The notes beneath the pieces were generated by a model that did not search any database, was not told the DNA's origin, and was given only the letters and a program-made list of their open reading frames with translations. Positions 9,830 to 18,720 of a stretch of 64,000 bases of DNA are shown one piece after another (the first letter of the stretch is position 1; each line of letters opens with the position of its first letter). The translations under genes were made by a program, and so were the position numbers. Location of the stretch: the NCBI RefSeq assembly GCF_016586355.1, contig NZ_BLYI01000047.1, positions 124,001 to 188,000 on the forward strand. The letters run 5' to 3'. The DNA is from Anaerostipes butyraticus. Its GTDB lineage: Bacteria; Bacillota; Clostridia; Lachnospirales; Lachnospiraceae.

Positions 9830-9899
9830 TTTACATTCCTCTAAAAAACGATTTTACATTTAACATAGATTTTACATAAGCCTCCTTTTGGATTTAACA
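9830..9899 (+). promoter_or_regulatory. Cluster of Pho-box-like repeats upstream of pstS
   Basis: TTTACA occurs at 9830, 9853 and 9871, and TTAACA at 9860 and 9894. Several copies are spaced 11 or 22-23 bases apart, i.e. on one helix face. This resembles the TT(A/C/T)ACA direct repeats (11-bp period) bound by PhoP in Bacillus. A PhoP-type regulator is encoded at the end of the same operon, so autoregulated induction under phosphate limitation is likely. No good -35 box is seen, as expected for an activator-dependent promoter; TAAGAT near 9909 could be the -10. Confidence 0.7.
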
Positions 9900-9954
9900 A
9901 AGCGCAGGTAAGATAAATCTTGTAATTGAAACAGAGCAAAAGGAGAGAACAGAA

Positions 9955-10827
9955 ATGAGAAAAAAAGTTTTGACTTTAGCATTAGCCACCGTAGCAGCAG
10001 CAAGCCTTTTGACAGGTTGTGGTGGAGGAAGTAAAGATTCCAGCAAGAATGATGATATCGCAGTTGTATCCAGAGAGGATGGATCTGGTACAAGAGGCGC
10101 ATTCGTTGAATTGTTCGGAGTCGAAGAAGAAAAAGATGGAAAGAAAGTGGATATGACAACACAGTCTGCCCAGATTACAAATTCTACTTCCGTTATGATG
10201 ACAACAATTGCTGAGAATGACGCAGCAATCGGTTACATATCTTTAGGATCATTAAATGATACAGTAAAAGCAGTGAAGATCGATGGAGCAGAAGCCTCTG
10301 CAGAAAATGTTAAAAACGGATCTTACAAAGTTGTTCGTCCATTTAATATTGTAACAAAAGATGGATTAAGCGACGCTGCAAAAGACTTCCAGAGCTTTAT
10401 CATGAGCAAAGAAGGACAGAAAGTTGTAGAAGATAACGGCTACATCAGCGTAGATGAGAACGCAAAAGCATTTAAATCTAACGGAGCAAAAGGAAAAGTT
10501 GTTGTTTCCGGATCTTCTTCTGTAACACCGGTTATGGAAAAATTAAAAGAAGCTTATGAAAAAGCAAACGATAAAGTAACTGTTGAAGTACAGCAGAGTG
10601 ATTCTACAACAGGTGTTAACAACGCAATCGACGGTGTATGTGATATCGGAATGGCATCTCGTGACCTGGCTGACAGTGAAAAATCCAAAGGCGTTACAGC
10701 AACAGCTATCGCTCAGGACGGTATTGCAGTTATCGTAAACAAAGACAGAGATGTTGATGAACTTACAAGTGACCAGGTAAAATCAATCTTCACTGGTGAA
10801 ACAACATCCTGGGGTGATATCAAATAA
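9955..10827 (+). CDS. pstS: Phosphate-binding lipoprotein PstS with circularly permuted lobe order
   Basis: 290 residues; lipobox LTGC with Cys22, so a membrane-anchored binding protein for the Pst importer. The order of segments is swapped: VSREDGSGT (38-46), normally in the second half of PstS, comes first, while VVSGSSSVTP (183-192), QQSDSTTG (213-220), DIGMASRDL and the IFTGETTSWGDIK element (278-290), normally the first half, come last. The protein ends exactly where canonical PstS passes from the GKITxW element to the V-x-R-x-DGSGT element. All phosphate-contacting loops appear present, so it should be functional. It heads the pst operon; pstC starts 28 bases downstream. Confidence 0.93.
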   Translation: MRKKVLTLALATVAAASLLTGCGGGSKDSSKNDDIAVVSREDGSGTRGAFVELFGVEEEKDGKKVDMTTQSAQITNSTSVMMTTIAENDAAIGYISLGSLNDTVKAVKIDGAEASAENVKNGSYKVVRPFNIVTKDGLSDAAKDFQSFIMSKEGQKVVEDNGYISVDENAKAFKSNGAKGKVVVSGSSSVTPVMEKLKEAYEKANDKVTVEVQQSDSTTGVNNAIDGVCDIGMASRDLADSEKSKGVTATAIAQDGIAVIVNKDRDVDELTSDQVKSIFTGETTSWGDIK

Positions 10828-10855
10828 TAAAAAGTAATTTAAAGGTGAGGAATTT

Positions 10856-11707
10856 ATGAGAAAATATAAAGAGCAGATTATGAGCGTGATCTTTTTGATC
10901 GCAGCATGTGCTTCCATCCTGGCAGTTATATTAATTTGTGCTTTCTTATTTATAAATGGAATTCCTACCATAGGGAAAATCGGACTTGGAGAATTTATTA
11001 CCGGAAAAATATGGATGCCAAAGGTTGAGATCTTTGGCATCTTCCCTATGATTTTAGGAAGTATCTATGTTACTGCGGGAGCAATTATCGTTGGAGTGCC
11101 GATTGGAATTCTGGCAGCAGTCTATATGGCAAGATTCTGTAATGACAAAGTTTATAAAATTGTAAAACCTGCGGTTGGGCTTCTTGCAGGAATCCCTTCC
11201 GTAGTATATGGTTTCTTCGGAATGGTAGTTTTAGTCCCATTATTCAGAAGCATGTTTGGAGGTACTGGAAACAGTTTGTTTACAGCATCCATTCTTCTGG
11301 GAATCATGATTCTGCCGACCATCGTGGAGGTATCTGAGAGTGCGATCCGCGCTGTACCAGACAGCTACTATGAAGGATCTCTTGGTCTTGGAGCAAGCCA
11401 CGAAAGAAGTGTCTTTTTTGCGGTGCTGCCGGCGGCAAAATCAGGAATCCTGGCAGGCGTTGTCCTTGGAATTGGCCGTGCCATTGGTGAAACCATGGCG
11501 GTAGTTATGGTTGCCGGAAACCAGGCAGTTGTACCGTCAGGACTATTCAACGGAGTCAGAACGCTGACGTCCAATATTGTATTGGAAATGGGTTATGCGA
11601 CAGATCTCCACAGAGAAGCATTGATTGCTACAGCGGTTGTATTATTTGTATTTATCTTATTGATCAATCTTTGCTTTGCAGCATTAAAGAAGAAGGAGAA
11701 TATTTAA
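10856..11707 (+). CDS. pstC: Phosphate ABC transporter permease PstC
   Basis: 283 residues, six predicted membrane helices, first at about 9-33. The cytoplasmic coupling loop is visible as ESAIRAVPDSYYEGSLGLGAS, followed by the conserved AIGETMAVVMVAGN segment. Forms the membrane channel with PstA. The ATG has AAAGGTGAGG upstream. The gene lies between pstS and pstA, which starts directly after its stop codon. Confidence 0.95.
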   Translation: MRKYKEQIMSVIFLIAACASILAVILICAFLFINGIPTIGKIGLGEFITGKIWMPKVEIFGIFPMILGSIYVTAGAIIVGVPIGILAAVYMARFCNDKVYKIVKPAVGLLAGIPSVVYGFFGMVVLVPLFRSMFGGTGNSLFTASILLGIMILPTIVEVSESAIRAVPDSYYEGSLGLGASHERSVFFAVLPAAKSGILAGVVLGIGRAIGETMAVVMVAGNQAVVPSGLFNGVRTLTSNIVLEMGYATDLHREALIATAVVLFVFILLINLCFAALKKKENI

Positions 11708-11708
11708 G

Positions 11709-12611
11709 ATGGAGGCTGTAAAAACTATGGAGAAAACAGAAGAAATTCAGGGAATTAACAAAGTAACGTTTGGCCAGAGAATGAAATCTTACAAAAGAAC
11801 GCCGCTGTCTTTTGTTTTATGGCTGCTTGTTAATGCGGCTATGATCATTACAGTCGTTGTATTATTCTTCTTGATTGTATATATTCTGGTCAATGGTATT
11901 CCAAATTTAACACCGGATTTGTTTGATGTAAAATACACAACAGAAAATGTGTCTATGTTCCCTGCGATCATTAATACATTGATCATGACAGGTTTATCAC
12001 TTTTATTTGCAGTTCCACTTGGAATCTTTGCTTCTATCTATCTGGTAGAATATGCAAAGCGAGGAAACAAAATTGTGGGGCTGGTAAGAATTACTGCAGA
12101 AACACTGCAGGGAATTCCTTCTATTGTATATGGATTGTTCGGTATGCTGTTTTTCGTTGGTGCACTGGGATGGGGATTATCCATCTTATCTGGCGCGGCA
12201 ACCATGGCAATCATGATCCTTCCGCTGATCATGCGTACCAGCGAGGAGGCATTAAAATCCGTTCCGGATTCTTACAGAGAAGGAAGTTTCGGACTGGGAG
12301 CCGGAAAGCTTCGTACCGTATTCCGTATCGTACTTCCATCTGCGGTTCCGGGAATCTTATCAGGAATTATCCTGGCAATTGGACGTGTCGTTGGAGAAAC
12401 GGCAGCATTAATGTATACAGCAGGTACTGTTGCAGAAATCCCTTCTAATATTATGGGATCCGGACGTACACTTGCCGTTCATATGTATACGTTATCCTGT
12501 GAAGGACTTCATATCAATCAGGCATACGCAACAGCAGTTGTCCTGCTGATTACAGTATTGCTGATCAATGCGGTTTCTTCCTTTATTGCAAAACGAATCA
12601 CGAAAGGGTAA
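11709..12611 (+). CDS. pstA: Phosphate ABC transporter permease PstA
   Basis: 300 residues, six predicted helices. N-terminal cytoplasmic tail of about 35 residues; coupling loop EEALKSVPDSYREGSFGLGA, then GRVVGETAALMYTAGT. AAGGAG lies about 10 bases before ATG 11709. An in-frame ATG (MEKTEE) seven codons on is an alternative start. Partner of PstC in the Pst channel. Confidence 0.95.
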   Translation: MEAVKTMEKTEEIQGINKVTFGQRMKSYKRTPLSFVLWLLVNAAMIITVVVLFFLIVYILVNGIPNLTPDLFDVKYTTENVSMFPAIINTLIMTGLSLLFAVPLGIFASIYLVEYAKRGNKIVGLVRITAETLQGIPSIVYGLFGMLFFVGALGWGLSILSGAATMAIMILPLIMRTSEEALKSVPDSYREGSFGLGAGKLRTVFRIVLPSAVPGILSGIILAIGRVVGETAALMYTAGTVAEIPSNIMGSGRTLAVHMYTLSCEGLHINQAYATAVVLLITVLLINAVSSFIAKRITKG

Positions 12612-12617
12612 AATGGA

Positions 12618-13370
12618 ATGGGAACAAAATTTAAAATCGATAATTTAGATTTATATTATGGAAAATTCAAAGCATTAAAAGATATTAATCTGGATCTTCC
12701 GGAACATGAGATTACAGCGTTCATTGGTCCGTCCGGATGTGGAAAATCCACATTGTTAAAATCATTAAACCGTATGAACGACCTGGTAGAGGGATGTAAG
12801 ATCACCGGAAAGGTAACTCTGGACGGAGAAGACATTTATGGAGACATGGATGTGAACCTGTTAAGAAAACGTGTCGGAATGGTATTCCAGAAACCGAATC
12901 CATTTCCGATGAGTGTATATGACAACATTGCGTATGGACCAAGAACACACGGAATTCATAATAAGTCACAGCTGGATGAGATCGTAGAGAAATCTCTGAA
13001 AAACGCTGCAATCTGGGATGAGTTAAAAGACCGTTTAAAGAAGAGTGCTCTTGGACTTTCCGGAGGACAGCAGCAGAGACTCTGCATTGCAAGAGCTCTG
13101 GCGGTAGAACCGGAAGTCCTGTTAATGGATGAGCCTACTTCTGCCTTGGATCCGATTTCTACTTCAAAAATCGAAGATCTTGCGGTAGAATTAAAATCAA
13201 AGTATACAATCATTATGGTAACTCATAATATGCAGCAGGCGGTCAGAATTTCTGATAAGACAGCATTCTTCCTGCTGGGAGAGATGGTAGAATTCGGAAA
13301 ATCTGATGATCTGTTCTCTATGCCTCAGGATAAACGAACAGAAGACTATATTACAGGGAGGTTTGGCTGA
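12618..13370 (+). CDS. pstB: Phosphate ABC transporter ATP-binding protein PstB
   Basis: 250 residues. Walker [10 protein letters not shown] (37-45), signature LSGGQ (147-151), Walker B LLMDEP (168-173), and the PstB-typical [19 protein letters not shown] stretch after the Q-loop. Powers Pst uptake. Starts 6 bases after pstA, and phoU begins one base after its stop. Confidence 0.97.
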   Translation: MGTKFKIDNLDLYYGKFKALKDINLDLPEHEITAFIGPSGCGKSTLLKSLNRMNDLVEGCKITGKVTLDGEDIYGDMDVNLLRKRVGMVFQKPNPFPMSVYDNIAYGPRTHGIHNKSQLDEIVEKSLKNAAIWDELKDRLKKSALGLSGGQQQRLCIARALAVEPEVLLMDEPTSALDPISTSKIEDLAVELKSKYTIIMVTHNMQQAVRISDKTAFFLLGEMVEFGKSDDLFSMPQDKRTEDYITGRFG

Positions 13371-13371
13371 T

Positions 13372-14025
13372 ATGAGAAACCGATTTGACAGACAGCTGAT
13401 GCGTTTAAATCAGGAAATGGTCGATATGGGAGGCCTTTGTGAGGAAATGATCACAGCGGCTGCGAAGGTTGTAGCAACCAGAGATAAAGAACTGATTCAT
13501 GATATAAAAGGAATGGAAGAAGAAATCAATCACAAAGAACGTGACATTGAGCGTATCTGTATGAAGCTTCTGCTTCAGCAGCAGCCGGTAGCCACAGACC
13601 TGCGTGTTATTTCTTCCGCTCTTAAGATGGTATCTGATATGGAACGTATCGGAGACCAGGCAAGTGATATCGTAGGAATCGTACAGAAAGATTCCGCAGT
13701 GCCGGCTCAGATGGAAAATACACATCTTGAGAAGATGTCCAAGGCGACGATCGACATGGTAAGCCGAAGCGTCAAAGCCTTTGTAAAGGAGAATCTCGGA
13801 CTTGCCCGTGAAGTCATTGAACAGGATGATCTTGTAGATGATCTGTTCAGTCAGGTAAAGAAGGAAGTTATTGAGATGATCCATAATGAACCGGAAAGAG
13901 GAGAAGAATGTGTCGCAATTCTTATGATCGCGAAGTATTTTGAACGTATCGGAGACCATGCAAGCAATGTAGCTGAATGGGTAGAATATGCGATTACTGG
14001 TGAATATAAAGGAGGAAGCTTGTGA
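13372..14025 (+). CDS. phoU: Phosphate signalling protein PhoU
   Basis: 217 residues from ATG 13372, chosen because GGGAGGT (13356-13362) is 9 bases upstream; a longer in-frame start would run into pstB. Two PhoU repeats are seen, each with the E-R-I-G-D metal/kinase-contact signature: DMERIGDQASDIV and YFERIGDHASNVAEW. Family role: links Pst transporter state to the PhoR kinase and keeps the pathway off when phosphate is plentiful. Its stop overlaps the GTG of the response regulator. Confidence 0.95.
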   Translation: MRNRFDRQLMRLNQEMVDMGGLCEEMITAAAKVVATRDKELIHDIKGMEEEINHKERDIERICMKLLLQQQPVATDLRVISSALKMVSDMERIGDQASDIVGIVQKDSAVPAQMENTHLEKMSKATIDMVSRSVKAFVKENLGLAREVIEQDDLVDDLFSQVKKEVIEMIHNEPERGEECVAILMIAKYFERIGDHASNVAEWVEYAITGEYKGGSL

Positions 14026-14696
14026 TTTTTGTTGTAGAAGACGATCCGAATATAAGAGAACTTGTGACTTATACACTGCAGAGTACCGGATTTGAGGCAA
14101 AAGGATTTGAAGACGGGACTCAGTTTATGGAAGCCATGAGTGAAGGAGTTATGCCTGAATTAGTATTGCTGGACATTATGCTGCCGGGAGAAGACGGAAT
14201 GTCAATACTGGGAAAACTTCGTGGAAAGTCAGCAACAAAAGAGCTGCCAATTATTATTATGACGGCGAAAGGCACAGAGTACGACAAAGTGCTTGGTCTT
14301 GACAGCGGAGCGGATGATTATGTTACCAAACCGTTCGGCATGATGGAGCTGGTTTCCAGAGTCAAGGCAGTGCTTCGCCGATCCAAAAAAGAGTCCAAGG
14401 ATGAGCTGCAGGTCGGAGATCTGCGGATTTATCCAAATAAACATAAAGTAAAAGTAAAAGATCAGTCAGTAACTCTGACGAACAAAGAATTCAAGCTTTT
14501 ATGCCTCCTGGTAGAAAGCAAAGGCAATGTATTAAACAGAGACCAGCTGCTTACGAATATATGGGGGTATGATTTTGACGGGGAGACAAGAACTGTGGAT
14601 GTTCATATCCGTTCGCTCAGACAGAAGCTGGGAGAATGTGGAAGCCTGATTGAGACTGTACGTGGAATTGGTTATCGTATCGGAGGAAATGAATGA
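14022..14696 (+). CDS. phoP: PhoP/PhoB-type response regulator (OmpR family)
   Basis: 224 residues, GTG start at 14022 overlapping the phoU stop (GTGA), with GGAGGAAGC just upstream. Receiver: Asp7/Asp8 acidic pair, phospho-acceptor Asp51 in LLDIMLPGEDG, Lys103 in VTKPFG. C-terminal winged helix: LTNKEFKLLCLLVESKGNVLNRDQLL, ending GYRIGG. The location in the pst operon and the Pho-box-like repeats at 9830-9899 support assignment as the phosphate regulator. Stop and next start overlap (ATGA). Confidence 0.92.
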   Translation: MIFVVEDDPNIRELVTYTLQSTGFEAKGFEDGTQFMEAMSEGVMPELVLLDIMLPGEDGMSILGKLRGKSATKELPIIIMTAKGTEYDKVLGLDSGADDYVTKPFGMMELVSRVKAVLRRSKKESKDELQVGDLRIYPNKHKVKVKDQSVTLTNKEFKLLCLLVESKGNVLNRDQLLTNIWGYDFDGETRTVDVHIRSLRQKLGECGSLIETVRGIGYRIGGNE

Positions 14697-16039
14697 AACG
14701 TAAGATTTTCAGCAAAATGGTATTGGTTTCATTTGCTGCAGTCTTGATCACGACCGTAATTTTGTCATTTATTGCTTACTTTCAGTATATCCAGCAGATA
14801 GAATCGGGGATTCGGGATGAGGCCGGATACATGGCGACATCTTTAAATCTTCATGACAAACAGGATCTGAACGCCTATAAGGATATTACCGTCACCAGAA
14901 TTACCTGGATTGACGAGTCTGGTGATGTGATTTATGACAGCGAGGGAGAAGAAAGCACCATGGGAAATCACAAAAACCGGAAAGAAATTAGGGAAGCGAT
15001 AGAGAAAGGTACTGGAGAAGATACAAGAATTTCAAGTACACTGAATAAACAAACATATTATTATGCAGTGCGGCTGGATGACGGAACAATCCTGAGAATG
15101 TCCCGGGAGACACAGACAATTCTGCGTCAGGTTCTGGGATTTCTGCCGGCAGTTTCGGTTATGCTGCTGATTGTTCTGGTTTTGGATGTTATCTTATCCA
15201 GAATTATTACAAGCCGTATTGTGGAACCGATTAACCAGATTGACCTGCTTCATCCGAAGCAGAATCAGACATATAGTGAGTTGACGCCGTTGTTAGATAG
15301 GATTGAACAGCAGAATATTGATATCCAGAATCAGATTGAGGAAATTAAGGAAGCTGAGAATATGCGCAAAGAATTTTCGGCGAATGTTTCTCATGAGTTA
15401 AAGACTCCGCTGACAACAATTTCAGGATATGCAGAGTTGATGAAGGATGGTTTGGTTAAGCCGGAAGATATGGAACGTTTTTCCGGTACAATTTACAAAG
15501 AAGCCAGACGTTTGATTTCTATGATTGAAGATATCATTAAATTATCAAAATTAGATGAAAATCAGGTAGAGTTAGAGAAAAAGGACGTGGATCTTTATGA
15601 GCTGATCTTTCAGATCAAATCTGATCTGGAGCATAAGCTGAAAAAAGAAGATGTAACCTTCCATGTCCGAGGGGTTCATACGAAAATCTTTGGAGTTTAT
15701 CAGATTTTATACGAAATGTTCTTTAATATCTGTGAAAATGCCGTAAAATACAACCATCCGAAAGGCGAAGTTGTCGTTACGATCGCGGCAATGGATGAGA
15801 AGCCAACGGTTGTAGTAGAAGATACCGGAATCGGAATCCCGAAAGAAGATATAGACCGTGTATTTGAGCGGTTTTACCGGGTGGATAAGAGCCATTCCAA
15901 TCAAAAGGAAGGTTCCGGACTTGGACTTTCGATTGTGAAACATGGAGCAAAGTATCATCATGCATCCATTGAGGTGGAAAGTAAATTGAATCAGGGAACA
16001 AAGATTACGATCGTTTTTCAAAAAGAAGCTAAAAAATAA
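14693..16039 (+). CDS. phoR: PhoR-type sensor histidine kinase
   Basis: 448 residues. TM1 about 9-29, extracytoplasmic region about 30-148, TM2 about 149-170, a short linker, then HisKA with His234 in VSHELKTPLTTISGY, N-box NICENAVKYN, G1 VEDTGIGIP and G2 GSGLGLSIVKH. Overlaps the regulator gene by four bases and ends the operon. PhoR of this type senses phosphate through Pst/PhoU rather than directly. Confidence 0.93.
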   Translation: MKRKIFSKMVLVSFAAVLITTVILSFIAYFQYIQQIESGIRDEAGYMATSLNLHDKQDLNAYKDITVTRITWIDESGDVIYDSEGEESTMGNHKNRKEIREAIEKGTGEDTRISSTLNKQTYYYAVRLDDGTILRMSRETQTILRQVLGFLPAVSVMLLIVLVLDVILSRIITSRIVEPINQIDLLHPKQNQTYSELTPLLDRIEQQNIDIQNQIEEIKEAENMRKEFSANVSHELKTPLTTISGYAELMKDGLVKPEDMERFSGTIYKEARRLISMIEDIIKLSKLDENQVELEKKDVDLYELIFQIKSDLEHKLKKEDVTFHVRGVHTKIFGVYQILYEMFFNICENAVKYNHPKGEVVVTIAAMDEKPTVVVEDTGIGIPKEDIDRVFERFYRVDKSHSNQKEGSGLGLSIVKHGAKYHHASIEVESKLNQGTKITIVFQKEAKK

Positions 16040-16077
16040 AATCGTATCCCCGTTTTTGAGGGGATACGATTTTTTTG
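16038..16077 (+). terminator. Terminator of the pst-pho operon
   Basis: 14-bp perfect stem AAAATCGTATCCCC / GGGGATACGATTTT, 8-base loop, T-tract following; can also serve the convergent glucosaminidase gene. Confidence 0.93.
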
Positions 16078-16084
16078 ACTGATA

Positions 16085-17581
16085 TTATGAAAAAACAGGT
16101 TTGTCATAGGTAAAAACTACGGAAGAACCATAGACATTCCGATATTTATACATAAGCTTTCCGATGCTTCCGGCATAGGCCGGATCTGTGGCGTACTGAT
16201 GCCAGATACTGGAGGCTTTCGGATGGTAGCGGAATTTGTACAGGGTGTTCTGCCGATGTGTGCTGTTGTAAATGTACCATTTGGATACATATTTTGCAGC
16301 GCCTGCAATGGCTTTATCGACGCTTGTCCAGCCTTCATTGTAAGCATAGGTAAAGCCGCACAGCTGAGGCGCCGCGTCCACTGCCTTGATTCCATACAGA
16401 TTGTAGTATGTGTTTTTTCTGGCAGAAACAGGTATTTCGGCAATCTCCAGATAACCGGAAGCTGTTTTTACATAAGAACGGTCAGGTTTCCTCTGAGAAT
16501 CTGATAAAAACTGAAAGCCTGTAATTTCGCCAGAAGAATCTTTTTTTACAGATTCGCCAGACACGATCTTTCCTTTCAGACTCGTTGTATCGTATTTTTG
16601 TACCTGGGAATCGGCAAGAAAATCAGCCTGAATTCCCTTTGCCAGAAAGCTGGTTCCGTAGCCGGATTCCTGGATCGTCTGGCAGAGAAAATAGAGAGGA
16701 TCGATCTTATATGTCCTGGAAGCCTGCAGAAATGCATCGCCTTTTCCTGAAAATACACTGTCTGGCTTACTGGAGATCATGGAAGCCAGATGATTCTTAT
16801 AGACGGCGGCATTGACTTCACGGTAAGAATCCAGACGCAGAAACTGCAGTCCATTTGTAGCATCATTTGCCGGATTGACATAAGTATCGTACTGCTGTGC
16901 TGTGATTGCCTTTCCGCCGTAAGATGGATAAACCTTCATCTGTTCTTTTATATAGGAAGATCTCGATATTCCCATGGAATAAGAAGAAGTATTCGATGAA
17001 GCCGGTCTGGAGGTTGTGGAAGCCGGACGGGATGTCGTTGCCGCAGGTTTTGAGGTTGTCGCCGCAGGTTTCGATGGCTTTGATGGTTTTGCGTAATGAA
17101 TGATTCGCTTTTTGCTGTCATATGTATAGGATATGCCCAGATATTTTGCGGTAAAATTAGCCGGGATCAGCAGATAGTTTTTATTGATGCTGCGGTATTT
17201 TACGACAACGGGAGCAGTTGTCAGCCGGCGTTTTTTCCCGTTGGTATAGGCATACTTTTTATTTTTATAAAAGATGATCTTCTTTTTTCCATAGGTCAGA
17301 GTCAGTTTTCCGGTTTTGCTGCTGTAAGACCGTTTTACTTTTGGACCATTTTTGACCAGTGTATGATAATAAGGAAGCATATTTACCTTATTGATCTGAA
17401 TGCCTGGTGTTTTGCCAAGAGATATGGTTTTGCCTTTGTAAGTAAAGGACAGCTGTTTTCCGCTGTACTGATAATTTTTTCCACCGTAGCGTATAGGCAG
17501 AGAAGCGCCCCATACGGAAGTTGTCATCACAAGACAGCTGAAAAAAACAGCTGCTCCTGTTCTGAGAGCGATATGTTTCAT
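16085..17581 (-). CDS. Secreted glucosaminidase (GH73-like) with N-terminal copper-amine-oxidase-like domain
   Basis: 498 residues from the ATG at 17581; a TTG seven codons upstream is rejected because the AAAGGGG site would lie inside it. Signal peptide about 1-26. Residues about 30-165 look like the stalk domain named after copper amine oxidase N-terminus, here probably a wall-binding module. A Pro/Thr/Ser linker with PAATTS/PASTTS repeats (about 165-200) leads to the catalytic domain; the likely acid is Glu305 in CQTIQESGYGTS. Expected to cut glycan strands of peptidoglycan outside the cell during growth or separation. No neighbour suggests a dedicated regulator. Confidence 0.88.
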   Translation of the reverse strand: MKHIALRTGAAVFFSCLVMTTSVWGASLPIRYGGKNYQYSGKQLSFTYKGKTISLGKTPGIQINKVNMLPYYHTLVKNGPKVKRSYSSKTGKLTLTYGKKKIIFYKNKKYAYTNGKKRRLTTAPVVVKYRSINKNYLLIPANFTAKYLGISYTYDSKKRIIHYAKPSKPSKPAATTSKPAATTSRPASTTSRPASSNTSSYSMGISRSSYIKEQMKVYPSYGGKAITAQQYDTYVNPANDATNGLQFLRLDSYREVNAAVYKNHLASMISSKPDSVFSGKGDAFLQASRTYKIDPLYFLCQTIQESGYGTSFLAKGIQADFLADSQVQKYDTTSLKGKIVSGESVKKDSSGEITGFQFLSDSQRKPDRSYVKTASGYLEIAEIPVSARKNTYYNLYGIKAVDAAPQLCGFTYAYNEGWTSVDKAIAGAAKYVSKWYIYNSTHRQNTLYKFRYHPKASSIWHQYATDPAYAGSIGKLMYKYRNVYGSSVVFTYDKPVFS

Positions 17582-17713
17582 AATGATAAAAACCCCTTTC
17601 AATGGAACCGGAACCGGTATGGCGGTCCGGCCGATTTATTAATACTCCCGGAGATTATAGCATAGGAGCGATGCAGGAACAATTCATTTTCGGCAGAATC
17701 AGATGCAAAAAAT

Positions 17714-17742
17714 TTGACAAAGAATGAAAACTTTGCTATTAT
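17714..17742 (+). promoter_or_regulatory. SigmaA-type promoter for the amino-acid ABC importer
   Basis: TTGACA (17714-17719), 17-base spacer, TATTAT (17737-17742), about 58 bases before the start codon. Confidence 0.8.
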
Positions 17743-17800
17743 AGTGAACAGGCATTTTAGTACGCTAATGTGTTGAAAGAATATGATGGAGGAGCAAAGG

Positions 17801-18601
17801 ATGAAAAAAATTATCATTGGGTTGTTGGCGGTTGTACTTGCGGCTTCTTGTCTGTTTGGGTGCAGCAGCAAAGAAGAGAGCAAGGAAGATACATCTCTTT
17901 CTGAGGTAAAGGAAAAGAAAGAATTAGTACTTGGTCTGGATGCTTCTTTCCCACCGATGGGATTTACGGATGAAAATCAGAATATCGTGGGATTCGATAT
18001 CGATCTTGCAAAAGAAGTAGCCAAGAGGATGGGTGTGAAGCTGAAACTTCAGCCGATCAACTGGGATTCCAAAGAACAGGAACTGGATACAGGCAATATT
18101 GACTGTATCTGGAACGGACTGACATACAGCAAAGACAGGTCAGAGGTGATGCTTTGTTCTGAGCCTTACATGGAGAACCATCAGGTACTGGTAGTTCCTG
18201 CAGACAGCAAAATCAAAAGCCTTGATGATGTGAAGAATAAATCTCTTGGCGTTCAGGAAGGTTCTACAGCGGCAGACGCAGTTGACAAGACCGATGAACT
18301 CAAGGATGCGAAGATTGTATTGCTCCCTGATAATGTACAGATCTTAAATGACCTGGGCAATGGATGCGATGCAGCGGTTATGGATGAAGTAGTAGCCAAA
18401 TATTACACTGAGCAGGATGAAGGAAAATATAAAGTTCTGGCAGCAGATCTTGCCACAGAAGACTATGTGATCGGTTTCCGCAAAGGGGACAAGGCTCTCT
18501 GCAAAGAAGTGGAAAAACAGCTGAAAGCTATGGCAGAAGATGGAAAGATGGCAGAGATCAGCAAGAAGTGGTTCGGTGAAGACATTACTACGATAAAATA
18601 G
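17801..18601 (+). CDS. Polar amino-acid ABC transporter substrate-binding lipoprotein (family 3)
   Basis: 266 residues from ATG 17801, with GGAGGAG 6 bases upstream; an ATG at 17783 precedes that site and is rejected. Lipobox LFGC (Cys21). SBP_bac_3 hallmarks: LDASFPPMGFTDENQNIVGFDIDLAKEVAKRMG and IWNGLTYSKDRSEVM. Captures an amino acid such as glutamine, cystine or a basic residue; the substrate cannot be fixed by eye. First gene of an importer set with permease and ATPase downstream. Confidence 0.92.
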   Translation: MKKIIIGLLAVVLAASCLFGCSSKEESKEDTSLSEVKEKKELVLGLDASFPPMGFTDENQNIVGFDIDLAKEVAKRMGVKLKLQPINWDSKEQELDTGNIDCIWNGLTYSKDRSEVMLCSEPYMENHQVLVVPADSKIKSLDDVKNKSLGVQEGSTAADAVDKTDELKDAKIVLLPDNVQILNDLGNGCDAAVMDEVVAKYYTEQDEGKYKVLAADLATEDYVIGFRKGDKALCKEVEKQLKAMAEDGKMAEISKKWFGEDITTIK

Positions 18602-18625
18602 CACAGCAGGATAAGAGAACGAAGA

Positions 18626-18653
18626 GGGGCTTTTGTTGTCAAAAGTCCCTTTT
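18626..18653 (+). terminator. Hairpin between binding-protein and permease genes
   Basis: Stem GGGGCTTTTG / CAAAAGTCCC (one G-U), TTGT loop, then TTTTAT. Likely a partial terminator that lets the binding protein be made in excess over the membrane parts. Confidence 0.6.
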
Positions 18654-18720
18654 ATGGTTATAAGCGGTATCTATACAGAACCGCATTTGTTTTAAAATAC
18701 ATGATAGGAGTAACAGGATT

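Noticed and set aside
17096-17665. 189-codon plus-strand frame opposite the glucosaminidase N-terminus
   Set aside because: Antisense to a signal peptide and stalk domain that read correctly on the minus strand; no ribosome site.
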